From positions 1 to 64,000 of the forward strand of contig JAFDZM010000082.1 of NCBI GenBank assembly GCA_018266915.1: a stretch of 64,000 nt of DNA, written 5' to 3'. The position numbers and the translations under genes were made by a program. Of the stretch, positions 10,188 to 19,453 are shown one piece after another. Under the pieces are notes generated by a model. The model ran no database searches. It was not told where the DNA came from and was given only the letters and a program-made list of their open reading frames with translations. Source of the DNA: Bacteroidota bacterium. GTDB taxonomy: Bacteria > Bacteroidota > Bacteroidia > Sphingobacteriales > Sphingobacteriaceae. The stretch's first letter is position 1, and each line of letters starts with the position of its first letter.

Positions 10188-10289
10188 TTATTAGAACAGG
10201 TTTGAAGTTGTTCCCATAAATGTAAGCAATCGCTATAAAAAGAAAGAATTCAGAGAGTTAGCAACTTGATTCGAGAATGAGGTAAATCA

Positions 10290-11177
10290 TCAATGATCCC
10301 TTGCACGGCGTTTGAGCACGCCTCCGGCGGCTTCCTTAATGGTACTGGTGAATACAAATGCCTTCTCATCAATTTCATGCACCATTTTTTTCAGGCGCCG
10401 CACCTCTAACCGTGTTACAACAGTGAATACGATATCAACCGGCTGGCTTACATCAAAACTATGTTTCAGGAAACCGCGTTCGCCTTTATAAACGGTGATG
10501 CCGCGTCCCAAATCCATCACCAGTCTCTCTTTTATGAGAGCGCTCTGTCCCGAAATTATGGTTACGCCGGTATATTCCTCTAACCCTTCGATAACAAAGT
10601 TACTGGTGCGGGAAGCTACATAATAAGTCAGAATTGAATAAAGAGCTTCAACGAACCCCACTTCTATAGCAGCAATAAGGAAGATAACGATATTGATCCC
10701 TAATATGATCTCGCTGATGGTAAAACTGATACGTTTACCTGTATAAAGAGCTAAAACTTCAATGCCGTCTAATGCGCAGCCCCCGCGAATGGATAAGCCT
10801 ACGCCAATACCCATAAAACCACCACCAAAAACAGCAACCAGTAATTTGTCGTTCGTAATAGTTTTCAAATGAACAACATGAAGTAAGAGTAATATGCACG
10901 CTCCAAGCCCGACAACAGCTGCTAACGTTTTATAGGCAAAAGCTTTATTCACCTGGTATGCACCCATAATAATAAAAGGAATATTTACTGCAACAATTAC
11001 ATAGGGAATACTTTTAAAATCGTTTGGTTCGCTGATGACAAGAGAAATACCTGTAACTCCTCCGTCGAAAAATTTGTTAGGTATCAAAAAGCCCGTTAAA
11101 GCAAAAGCACAAAATAATATTCCGAAAATGACATAGATCGCATCAATAACACCACTTGGTAAGGTTAGTCTCTTCAT
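10290..11177 (-). CDS. YitT family membrane protein (with DUF2179 C-terminus)
   Basis: The 295-residue protein has five to six transmembrane helices in residues about 10-200, including the glycine-rich GIGVGLSIRGGCALDG region typical of YitT proteins. A soluble C-terminal domain (about 210-290) matches the DUF2179 layout. Members are widespread and of unproven function; transport has been suggested. It is monocistronic by spacing, 102 bp from the kinase operon ahead of it and 263 bp from the divergent gene behind it. The start gives a normal family length. Confidence 0.88.
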   Translation of the reverse strand: MKRLTLPSGVIDAIYVIFGILFCAFALTGFLIPNKFFDGGVTGISLVISEPNDFKSIPYVIVAVNIPFIIMGAYQVNKAFAYKTLAAVVGLGACILLLLHVVHLKTITNDKLLVAVFGGGFMGIGVGLSIRGGCALDGIEVLALYTGKRISFTISEIILGINIVIFLIAAIEVGFVEALYSILTYYVASRTSNFVIEGLEEYTGVTIISGQSALIKERLVMDLGRGITVYKGERGFLKHSFDVSQPVDIVFTVVTRLEVRRLKKMVHEIDEKAFVFTSTIKEAAGGVLKRRARDH

Positions 11178-11440
11178 GTTGGGCTTTTTGTAATCAGGGC
11201 TTTATGCTAAGCAGTTAATAGTTTTTAATCCCCGTAAATTTAATGTAGTTTGTCTAAAATATGCACCTATAAATAAATTTTCATCAAAATTGCTGTCAAA
11301 ACTACTTTTTCGTCGACACAAAATTCAGTCCTGATTTAAAGTTTTTATATTTATTGCGTTCGTTTATTTAAAACTTTTAATGTTGTTTTACAGAGCGGAT
11401 TAACGTGTAAGCCCCCAATCACAATAACTATAAGGATAGA

Positions 11441-13480
11441 ATGAATAATTCCAGCAAAAACATTTGCTACCTGGCTTTAGGTGCTTTTGTACTTTTATTA
11501 ATTGCTTACGCTAACCACTTCAATAATGGTTTCCATTTCGACGATTCGCATGCTATTGTAACGAACACTTATATCCGTAGCCTTAAAAATATTCCGGCGT
11601 TCTTTTCAGACCCGCGGATGTTCAGCTCGGAGCCTACACATTGGGGCTTACGATCATTGGTAACTACCACGCTTGCTATAGATTATTGGATAGGAGGGGG
11701 ACTTTATCCATTCTATTTCCAACTGGATACATTTATCTGGCATATCGGGTTGTGTATCCTGCTTTTCTTTGTTTATAAAACGCTTATGCGTAAATCTTTC
11801 CAGGAGCAATGGGTGCCGTATCTTGCTTTTGCTGCAACTGCATGGTATGCTTTGCATATAGTTAACGGGGAGACGCTGAATTATGTTATCTCGCGGTCGG
11901 ATGTACTATCAACGTTCATGATCGTGCTTTCCTTCCTTGTCTACATTAACTGGCCTGCAAAGAGGAAATACTTCCTCTATATTGTACCTGCATTTTTAGG
12001 GGTGTTTGCTAAGGAAACAGTGCTTTGTTTAGTTATTACCCTGTTCTTTTATATTCTTTTGTTCGAAAGGAATCTTTCTTTTGGTGACCTGTTCAAACCA
12101 AAAAACTTCAAAACGATATTGCTGGTGATATGGCATATGTTGCCTTTGATATTAGTTGTTGGGGTAACTCAGGTCTATGCTTTAACAAGAATCAAAAGCG
12201 TTCCGGGTATATCCAACCCTTTGTTGCCTTATATTCTTACACAAAGCTATATTTGGGTGCATTACTTTATTTCGTTCTTTTTGCCGCTCAATCTTTCGGC
12301 GGACTCGGACTGGGGCGTCTTTCCTAACCTATTTGACGAACGGATCATCATAGGCTGTATTTTTGTTGTTGCCTTATTGATAACCATTATCCGGACTTCC
12401 AGAAAAACTGAAACAAGGCCCATAGCTTTTGGCTTGATCTGGTTCTCCGTGGCATTACTGCCAACCTCACTTGCGCCTTTTGCGGAGGTGACTAACGACC
12501 ACCGGATGTACTTCCCTTTCATTGGTTTGATGCTGAGTGTGGTTACTTATGCAGGATTGCTGATCAAACGCTATAATCACGTTTTTGAGAATAATAAAAG
12601 ATACTTCTCTTACCTGTTCGTACTGTTGTTCTGTATCCTGGGCCTGAATGCCTATGGAATTTATAACCGGAACAAGGTTTGGCATGATGAAGAATCGCTG
12701 TGGCATGATGTAAGTATAAAAAGCCCATTGAATGGACGTGGTTGGATGAATTATGGGCTTGCACTGATGGATCAGGGTAAATACCTTCAGGCCGAAAAGC
12801 AATTTAAAGAAGCCGAAAGATATGTCCCAAGCTATTCTTATTTGTACATCAACGAGGGGGTGCTTTACGGGGCGCAACATAGAAACGGCGAGGCTATAGA
12901 AAATTTTGAAAAGGCTATCACCATGGCGCCCGATGATTTTACATCCTATACCTTTTACGCCCGTTTCTTGTTGGATGCAGGCAGAACAGCAGATGCCAAG
13001 GCAAATGCCGAAAAAGCATTACAGCTAAATCCAGGCTCAGAAATGGCTTTGGGATTGTTGTTAAAGATATATAATCAATTGGGACTTTGGGATCAGCTTG
13101 GTAAAACTGCAAAGCAATATTTGGCGATTATACCGGGCGATAAATTTGCGCAACAATGTTTGCAGGCTTCGCGAACACATCAAAAAGTAGTTGATGGTTC
13201 TACTAAAGTTACCAAACCGGTAACTGCGGAAGATTATCTGAACCAGAGCCTCGATTTTTACAACCAGGGCCAATATGATAAGTGCATCGAGGCATCAAAC
13301 CAGGCGTTAAAATTAAAGCCTGATTATGCAGATGCCTGGAATAATATAGGAGCGGCTTATATCAAATTAAGCCAGTGGGATAAAGCGATTGACGCATGCA
13401 AAAAAGCGATGGCCATCAATCCAAATCATACGTTAGCCAATAACAATCTGAAATTTGCTGAGTCGCAGCTAAAAAAGTAA
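11441..13480 (+). CDS. Polytopic GT-C-like membrane protein with C-terminal TPR repeats
   Basis: The 679-residue protein has about ten transmembrane helices in residues 10-415, then TPR repeats (about 430-530 and 580-679). An acidic pair (Asp34-Asp35, in FHFDDSH) sits in the first loop after helix 1, where GT-C glycosyltransferases keep a catalytic acidic residue. The architecture resembles TMTC/DUF1736 proteins, which transfer mannose from a lipid-linked donor in eukaryotes. A protein or cell-surface O-glycosyltransferase is therefore plausible but not shown. It is followed tail-to-tail, with a 3-bp gap, by a small membrane protein gene. Confidence 0.82.
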   Translation: MNNSSKNICYLALGAFVLLLIAYANHFNNGFHFDDSHAIVTNTYIRSLKNIPAFFSDPRMFSSEPTHWGLRSLVTTTLAIDYWIGGGLYPFYFQLDTFIWHIGLCILLFFVYKTLMRKSFQEQWVPYLAFAATAWYALHIVNGETLNYVISRSDVLSTFMIVLSFLVYINWPAKRKYFLYIVPAFLGVFAKETVLCLVITLFFYILLFERNLSFGDLFKPKNFKTILLVIWHMLPLILVVGVTQVYALTRIKSVPGISNPLLPYILTQSYIWVHYFISFFLPLNLSADSDWGVFPNLFDERIIIGCIFVVALLITIIRTSRKTETRPIAFGLIWFSVALLPTSLAPFAEVTNDHRMYFPFIGLMLSVVTYAGLLIKRYNHVFENNKRYFSYLFVLLFCILGLNAYGIYNRNKVWHDEESLWHDVSIKSPLNGRGWMNYGLALMDQGKYLQAEKQFKEAERYVPSYSYLYINEGVLYGAQHRNGEAIENFEKAITMAPDDFTSYTFYARFLLDAGRTADAKANAEKALQLNPGSEMALGLLLKIYNQLGLWDQLGKTAKQYLAIIPGDKFAQQCLQASRTHQKVVDGSTKVTKPVTAEDYLNQSLDFYNQGQYDKCIEASNQALKLKPDYADAWNNIGAAYIKLSQWDKAIDACKKAMAINPNHTLANNNLKFAESQLKK

Positions 13481-13483
13481 GGG

Positions 13484-13930
13484 TTATTTATTCAGCATAA
13501 TAAATATGCCAGTTAGTACAATGAACGCGCCGATGGCCTGCTTAATGTTTAAACTTTCTTTCAAAAAGAAATGGTTTGCCAGTACTATAAAAATGATGGA
13601 AGTCAGCGTAATAAATACCGAAAGTGTAGTGGAGACATCCGCGAGGTAGGATATCTTTAATAAGGTATTGTTGATCAAAATAAATGATAAGCGCGACAAC
13701 ACCGCCAGCGACATCGAAAGGATAAATTTCCAGTTGAATATCAGTTTAACAATATTCCCGCCGCTGAACAGATTGCCTGATATCAAACCTCTGTCGCCCA
13801 GCAGAACAATGGAAAAGGCGGTGGCCAGGCAATAAACTATTACCCAGAAAGTAGCTAAGGCAATCATATTCGTCGAGGATTTGGTGGTTAGTTTTGGTTT
13901 GAGTTGCACAGTTCGCAGGTCGTTTTTCAA
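13484..13930 (-). CDS. Half-size DMT/EamA-like membrane protein
   Basis: The 148-residue protein has four hydrophobic segments (about 22-44, 65-85, 95-118 and 125-146) and ends with the LNIKQAIGAFIVLTGIF pattern seen at the end of EamA/DMT transporter halves. A single repeat like this would have to work as a dimer, as SMR proteins do. It lies 22 bp downstream of the GT2 gene on the same strand, so it may act with it, for example in moving a lipid-linked sugar. That role is inference only. Confidence 0.75.
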   Translation of the reverse strand: MKNDLRTVQLKPKLTTKSSTNMIALATFWVIVYCLATAFSIVLLGDRGLISGNLFSGGNIVKLIFNWKFILSMSLAVLSRLSFILINNTLLKISYLADVSTTLSVFITLTSIIFIVLANHFFLKESLNIKQAIGAFIVLTGIFIMLNK

Positions 13931-13952
13931 AAATAACTAAATAAAGCTATTC

Positions 13953-14738
13953 CTAAATTTTATTATCGGCATGGCCCAGGGTGTAAACCCAGGATATAAA
14001 AGCAGCCATACGTTTGCCCCACATCATTTGGAACATTTGTAGTTCTTCCTGCTTTCTTATGCCATCAGATAATTTAGCGGTAGTCTCTGATTCCTCATGA
14101 ATGCGATGGTTCATCAGGTTTCTACTGATATAAACAAATGAGCCTTTTCGATTAGCCAATTGAAACCACGCATACCAATCTAAAGCGACGGTAAAATCCT
14201 GCGAGAAGCCGAAGTCGTTTAACGCTTCCAAATTATAAGTCACTGCCGGGCAGCAAATAGGGTCGCCAAATTTCAAGACCAGTTTTTTGAAGTAATTGCT
14301 TTTTACCTCGTTTTTAAAGAGAAAAGGAAACAGTAAAACCCTTTTTACAAAGTAGTTTAACGACTTTGGCCGGCGCTGATCATTCACCCAATCACAGTAC
14401 CCAGTAAAAGTGATCAGCACATTTTTGTTGGTCGCCTTGATTACACTTTCTGCATAAGCGGACTCATAAATATCATCCTGGTGGGCAATGGTAGCTAGTG
14501 GGGTACTTACTTTCGATAAAGCGAAATTCCAGTCATTTGCTATACCTTTTTTATCGTTGATATAATAGGGTAGATTGTATTTTTCTGCAATATTTTTTGT
14601 GTAATCAGTTGGGGTAGAGGTGGTAATGATGATCTCACTCTTCACTGATTGTGCCAGCAAACTCTGTATACACTGCTCAATAAAAGGCGATTCTTTATAA
14701 GCCGGGATTACAAATGTGTGTAGAGGGTCATTAGTCAT
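13953..14738 (-). CDS. Family 2 glycosyltransferase
   Basis: The 261-residue protein starts with the GT2 fold (TFVIPAYKES), and has a nucleotide-sugar region and a DxD-like acidic pair in AHQDDIYES around residues 88-95, where UDP/GDP-sugar metal binding is expected. It has no transmembrane segment, so it acts on the cytosolic face of the membrane. The gene heads a two-gene unit with the half-size DMT protein. Acceptor and donor cannot be told from the sequence. Confidence 0.85.
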   Translation of the reverse strand: MTNDPLHTFVIPAYKESPFIEQCIQSLLAQSVKSEIIITTSTPTDYTKNIAEKYNLPYYINDKKGIANDWNFALSKVSTPLATIAHQDDIYESAYAESVIKATNKNVLITFTGYCDWVNDQRRPKSLNYFVKRVLLFPFLFKNEVKSNYFKKLVLKFGDPICCPAVTYNLEALNDFGFSQDFTVALDWYAWFQLANRKGSFVYISRNLMNHRIHEESETTAKLSDGIRKQEELQMFQMMWGKRMAAFISWVYTLGHADNKI

Positions 14739-14950
14739 TGTAATAAGTTCTTATTAAATCGGCTGAATTTTATTCTTCACGACCGAAATATATCATTTCC
14801 AATCCGGGTCAGGAAAATTAAACAGACAAAGTAATTAAAAAGTCAGAAAACTTCTGGCATCATATATACCATCCTAAAAATCTTCGATTTAACCGGAATC
14901 AACTAAACTTATCTTTCTTAGAAGTGTTATGATATAACTAATACTTAAGA

Positions 14951-17224
14951 ATGAAAGTAACATATATATCTACATATCCCCCAAGAGAGTGTGGGTTGGC
15001 GTCCTTTAACAAAAATTTGATGAGTGCGATCAAATCAAATTTTGATGGAGAAGATTTAGAAGAAGGATCGGTAGTTGCTATAAACCCCGACATCCTGGAT
15101 GAATATGATTATCCGCCGGAAGTGAAATTTGTAATCCGACAAAATGAACCTGATGACTATCGCGATGCGGTTGAGGTGATTAATGAAAGCGATACCGACA
15201 TCTGCATTTTGCAGCATGAGTTTGGGATATTTGGCGGGGAAGCGGGAATATATATTTTATCGCTGGTCAATCAATTGAAAAAGCCACTTATCACTATTTT
15301 TCATACCATACTGGAAAGGCCGTCCAATCAGCAAAAAATTGCTATCCAAAGCATTGCCAAAAACTCCGACCGGGTTGTGGTGATGGGTACCTATGCCATT
15401 CAAATGCTGCAGCAGATATATAATGTCCCAAAAGAGAAAATAACTTACGTTGAACATGGCGCACCTGACATGGAAGTATCATCAGAGAATCCGGTTAAAC
15501 TTGATAAATTATTTAGCGACCATAAAGTGTTATTGACTTTTGGCTTAATAAGCAGGAACAAAGGATTGGAGACGGTGATACGTGCTTTGCCCGAAATTAT
15601 TAAGCAGCATAAAAACGTAGTTTATGTTATTTTAGGCTCTACACATCCCGGCATATTAAAAAACTCGGGGGAAGAGTACCGGGATTATCTTTTACAGTTA
15701 GCTGAGGAATTGGAAGTAACCAATCATGTTGTTTTTATTAACCGCTATGTTTCTGAAGATGAGTTGATGAATTATCTTTCGGCTGCTGATATCTATGTTT
15801 CGCCCTATTTGAATGAAGCGCAGATTACCAGTGGAACGCTTTGCTACGCCGTCAGGGCCGGTGCTGCTGTTGTAGCCACACCTTACTGGCATGCCAGGGA
15901 ATTGTTATCAAACGGACGTGGACGACTTTTTAATTTTAAAGATGAGAAGAGTTTAGCTGCTACAGTCATCGATTTATTAGATTCTCCTGCCAGTTTAAAT
16001 GCGTTCAGGGCGCGGGCTTACGAATATGGTACCCACCTGAAATGGACAGCTATAGGAAACAAATACATCGATATTATTGAGGATGTAATTGAAAAACAGG
16101 ATGTAAACGAGCGAATATTGCGGCAAATTATCGACCCTGAAATTATGCCCGAATTCAGTTTGGATTATGTGAAGTTGCTTACCGATAGTACAGGAATTAT
16201 ACAACATGCCAAATATGGCATACCAAATTGGAAAGAAGGCTATTGTGTAGACGATAATGCCCGCGCATTGTTAATGTCAATAATGGCTTGCCATCTAAAC
16301 TATTCCGAGGCCGATAAGTTGATGCCATCTTATTTGAGCTTTTTACTTTATATGCAAACAGAGGACGGCTACTTCCGCAACTTTTTGAGTTATGATAGAA
16401 GGTTCCTGGATGAAAAAGGCTCAGAAGATGCGTTCGGTCGTGCTATTTGGGCATTGGGCTACCTGGTTGATAAAGCGCCGAATGACTCTTATGGCAAATT
16501 TGGCGAAGAACTATTCCGCCGGGCTGAAATGCATTTTAGAGATTTAAAGTACCTGAGGGGAATCGCCAATACTATAATCGGAATATCGTATTATTTAAGA
16601 AGGCACCAATCAGAAAAGCATTTGTCGGAATTACTGAGCGATTTGACGCGCAAGCTGACTGATTCTTTCCATAAGACGCATGATGAAGAATGGCACTGGT
16701 TCGAAGATTTTCTGACTTACGATAATGCCATCTTACCCTTATCGTTATTGCATTCGGGAGCAATTACCGGTAACCAGGAGGTTTTGACTATCGCATTCGG
16801 ATCATTGAAATTCCTGGAACAGCACACTTTTAAATCAAACTACTGGAACCCGGTAGGAAATGAAGATTGGTATTTCCGTGGCGCTAAGATGTCCGTCTAC
16901 GATCAGCAAGCTATAGAAACGATGGCGATGGTACTGATGTATGGACAGGCTTATGAGGTTACCGAAGATTCGCAATACCTGGAAAAAATGTTCTCTGTTT
17001 ATCAATGGTTCCTCGGCGAGAACTCGCTCAGCATTCCTTTGTATGACCCGGAAACCAAGGGCTGCTCTGACGGTCTGCACCGCATGGGCATCAACAAAAA
17101 CCAGGGTGCGGAGAGTGTATTGGCATATTTGATATCACACCTAACCGTATTGCAGAACTTCAAAACTAAACCTTCTAGCTCGAATGACAAATTCACCAGT
17201 AACGATAGTGTGTTATTAAAATAA
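14951..17224 (+). CDS. Two-domain family 4 glycosyltransferase with alpha/alpha-toroid-like C-terminus
   Basis: The 757-residue cytosolic protein has no signal peptide. Residues 1 to about 375 are a GT-B fold GT4 enzyme: STYPPRECGLA at the start, the HEFG loop, an R-N-K-G region after LLTFGLIS, and the acidic C-terminal donor-site region around YLNEAQITSGT. Residues about 400-735 are a helical domain with repeated aromatic and acidic motifs (GYCVDDNARAL, WFEDFLTYDNA, NQGAESVLAYL), resembling six-hairpin glycosidase-type barrels. The enzyme may couple synthesis with trimming or binding of the product. It converges on a GH130 gene with a 24-bp gap, which suggests mannose chemistry (inference). 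Confidence 0.88.
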   Translation: MKVTYISTYPPRECGLASFNKNLMSAIKSNFDGEDLEEGSVVAINPDILDEYDYPPEVKFVIRQNEPDDYRDAVEVINESDTDICILQHEFGIFGGEAGIYILSLVNQLKKPLITIFHTILERPSNQQKIAIQSIAKNSDRVVVMGTYAIQMLQQIYNVPKEKITYVEHGAPDMEVSSENPVKLDKLFSDHKVLLTFGLISRNKGLETVIRALPEIIKQHKNVVYVILGSTHPGILKNSGEEYRDYLLQLAEELEVTNHVVFINRYVSEDELMNYLSAADIYVSPYLNEAQITSGTLCYAVRAGAAVVATPYWHARELLSNGRGRLFNFKDEKSLAATVIDLLDSPASLNAFRARAYEYGTHLKWTAIGNKYIDIIEDVIEKQDVNERILRQIIDPEIMPEFSLDYVKLLTDSTGIIQHAKYGIPNWKEGYCVDDNARALLMSIMACHLNYSEADKLMPSYLSFLLYMQTEDGYFRNFLSYDRRFLDEKGSEDAFGRAIWALGYLVDKAPNDSYGKFGEELFRRAEMHFRDLKYLRGIANTIIGISYYLRRHQSEKHLSELLSDLTRKLTDSFHKTHDEEWHWFEDFLTYDNAILPLSLLHSGAITGNQEVLTIAFGSLKFLEQHTFKSNYWNPVGNEDWYFRGAKMSVYDQQAIETMAMVLMYGQAYEVTEDSQYLEKMFSVYQWFLGENSLSIPLYDPETKGCSDGLHRMGINKNQGAESVLAYLISHLTVLQNFKTKPSSSNDKFTSNDSVLLK

Positions 17225-17232
17225 AAATAAAA

Positions 17233-17271
17233 TGATCTCTGATCCGGATTATACTCTTGGGTCAGAGATCA
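17233..17271. terminator. Inverted repeat between convergent GT4 and GH130 genes
   Basis: Ten-base arms (17233-17242 and 17262-17271, TGATCTCTGA with its complement) flank a 19-base loop. The right arm lies inside the last codons of the GH130 gene. The position suits a shared bidirectional stop for the two transcripts, although neither side has a strong T-run. Confidence 0.5.
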
Positions 17272-18721
17272 CCTTATCTAATAATGCATTTAATTCTATT
17301 ACTGCAAATGATGAAGAGTAATCCGAAAGTCCGTAGGGAAGTATCAGTTTTCCATTATTAATAATACCTCCGCAGGAATATACTACATTAGGTACATAGC
17401 CCTCGCGTTCATCCTGGTTGGGCACAAGCAAGGGTTCTTTGAGCCGGCCGATTTCTACAGAAGGGTCATCCAGTTTAAATAGGCTGGCACCAAGGCAATA
17501 TTTTCTCATCGGCCCCACGCCGTGTGTAATAACCAGCCATCCGTGGTCGGTTTCTATTGGTGAGCCGCAGTTGCCTATTTGCACCAATTCCCAAGAATGT
17601 AAGGGTTCCTGTAGCTTTATAGGAGTTTCCCACAGGTTGATATTGTTGGAGTACATGATATAGTTGTTACAACCATCAATACGCGAAAGCATAGTATAAT
17701 ATCCATTCACTTTCCGGGGAAATAAGGCCAAATTTTTATTACTGGCACCCTTACCATGAAGTGGCCTGATCTTAAAACTATGGAAATCGGCAGTTTGCAA
17801 AAGCTTAGGCATGATCAAAGCGCCATCAAAAGCGGTGTAGGTTGCATAATATGTAGCCGGTCCGCCGTTGTCTGTAAACTTAACAAAGCGGGCATCTTCA
17901 ATTCCCTTGCGTTCAAGCTCAGACATTGGAAATATTACGCGGTCTGAAATATCGGTATCCAGCGAGAAACTAATGCTGCTGTAGGAGTCTGATAGCCAGA
18001 GTATCTTTTCATACTCCGTCTTTTTTGAATCGTTTATGTCTTTATGCTGGAGATCTAATACCGTCCGTTGTAAAGTGTCGTAATCAAATTTCTCGTCCAA
18101 TTGTCCTTTTAGTTCTTTAACTATTTTAGGATCAATCCGGGCAGTAACTATTTTTTCGAAAAACAGCTTCTTTTCAAAAGTTGTGGTGTTACGTATGATC
18201 TCTGCTTCGTCTACATAATTGCCTACAGGTAATACCTCTATTTTGCTATCCCTGTTTATAATAGCCCTTCTGAAGGCAATCGATGAAATATGCCCTTCGC
18301 CAACAGCCCTGAAGCTGATAATCAAACGTTTTTGTCCGGCTTCTAACTCAGACTGATCGGGATCTTCAATAATCGATGGATTAAAAAAAGCGGCAGACTC
18401 AATTGAGTATTCATGTGTGAAGTAAGAACCCATCAGCAACTTCCTGTAGCTGGTTAGCTCTTCCGGGTCAAAACCTACGCTTTCAATAAATGATCTTACA
18501 CGGTTACAATGCCTGTATAGTATTTTGGTAATGTTCCTGTGTCTTTTAGAAAACTCCTGTAACAGGGGAGAGATAATAGCAAATACTTCGTCTTCACTGA
18601 GCTTCATTACCCGTTCTATTATCTCTTTTGCTCTTTGTTCACCATTGAAAAAAAATCTGGCAATTACACGTTTCGCATCGGGATAAACCCTTATTGGTTG
18701 ACGTTCTATAGGTATCCTCAT
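17249..18721 (-). CDS. GH130 family beta-mannoside phosphorylase-like enzyme
   Basis: The 490-residue cytosolic protein has the five-bladed propeller pattern of GH130: SFRAVGEGHISSIAFR (136-151), the key Glu-Asp-Ala-Arg motif at 275-278 where family members have EDPR, and the late repeated FPRKVNGYY and GPMRKYCLGA elements. GH130 enzymes phosphorolyse or hydrolyse beta-mannosides to mannose-1-phosphate or mannose. An N-terminal extension of about 130 helical residues marks the longer subgroup. It is tail-to-tail with a GT4 enzyme. Substrate and whether it is a phosphorylase or a hydrolase are not decided by sequence alone. Confidence 0.9.
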   Translation of the reverse strand: MRIPIERQPIRVYPDAKRVIARFFFNGEQRAKEIIERVMKLSEDEVFAIISPLLQEFSKRHRNITKILYRHCNRVRSFIESVGFDPEELTSYRKLLMGSYFTHEYSIESAAFFNPSIIEDPDQSELEAGQKRLIISFRAVGEGHISSIAFRRAIINRDSKIEVLPVGNYVDEAEIIRNTTTFEKKLFFEKIVTARIDPKIVKELKGQLDEKFDYDTLQRTVLDLQHKDINDSKKTEYEKILWLSDSYSSISFSLDTDISDRVIFPMSELERKGIEDARFVKFTDNGGPATYYATYTAFDGALIMPKLLQTADFHSFKIRPLHGKGASNKNLALFPRKVNGYYTMLSRIDGCNNYIMYSNNINLWETPIKLQEPLHSWELVQIGNCGSPIETDHGWLVITHGVGPMRKYCLGASLFKLDDPSVEIGRLKEPLLVPNQDEREGYVPNVVYSCGGIINNGKLILPYGLSDYSSSFAVIELNALLDKVISDPRV

Positions 18722-18763
18722 ATTACAGAGAAATTAGGGTGGAATAATAAATTAAGGAGAAGT

Positions 18764-19069
18764 TTATTCATGAATTTCCGTTTCGGGAATCTCGATATAG
18801 TAAATGTTACCTACATAGATTCCGTTCTCAATAGCCAGTTTATGCCTGGTATCTTCCAGTACTTTTTTACCGTCGGGGCTATCCTTTGGAACCGACAGAA
18901 AGTAGATCACATTATCTGTTTCATTGTTAATGAATTTATAATGCTTACTGTCTTTTTTCATCACAATACAAGGTTTACATAGATAATTGTCAAAAGAAGA
19001 TTTTGTTTGCCGTTTGTATTGATTATTCAAGTAAAATTTACGATATTTATGCCAAATACCTTTTGCCAT
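18764..19069 (-). CDS. Small hypothetical protein upstream of GH130
   Basis: The 101-residue protein has a very basic N-terminal third and a mixed alpha/beta remainder (VIYFLSVPKDS, GIYVGNIYYIEIPETE). It has no signal peptide or membrane segment, and I do not recognise its family. It sits 42 bp upstream of the GH130 gene on the same strand, so cotranscription is likely. Normal codon use supports it being a real gene. Confidence 0.6.
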   Translation of the reverse strand: MAKGIWHKYRKFYLNNQYKRQTKSSFDNYLCKPCIVMKKDSKHYKFINNETDNVIYFLSVPKDSPDGKKVLEDTRHKLAIENGIYVGNIYYIEIPETEIHE

Positions 19070-19453
19070 TCCTCATTCTTGTTTTAGCTAACCATTCACT
19101 CCCTAATTATTTTATTAATTAATAGTTCATTTCTCTTTAGGAAATGCGGTTGCATAACGCCTAATATTTTTACTATTGAAATGTTAATTAAAATAAACTA
19201 TTAATTAAAAATTTGCTTTACGGGATTTTTTTCGGAAATTTATTTTACCTTAATTGGTAAAATATTGTCGTATACTAAAATACTCCTTTTGAGTGTTTAA
19301 TAGGTATAGCACCAAAACTATTTTGAAAAACGAACCCTGAATGAAAGTAAATTAACCTTTATTTTATTTAGAAAATTAGTTAAAACATAATCTTTTATCG
19401 GCTGTATATAGCACATCACAGCTACCTAAAAAAACTTTTTTGATTACCCAACT
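19070..19453. other. 384-bp AT-rich intergenic region
   Basis: No credible gene is seen between the small hypothetical gene and the poly-HAMP kinase. The region holds a dyad at 19242-19263 and an imperfect dyad around 19278-19302, with many AT tracts. It should contain the divergent promoters of both flanking units, but I found no clear TAnnTTTG box. Confidence 0.5.
19242..19263. promoter_or_regulatory. 8-bp inverted repeat, candidate operator
   Basis: ATTTTACC and its exact complement GGTAAAAT are separated by TTAATT. The dyad lies about 190 bp upstream of the poly-HAMP kinase and about 170 bp upstream of the divergent small gene. It could bind a dimeric regulator or form a hairpin. No T-run follows directly, so a terminator is less likely. 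Confidence 0.4.
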
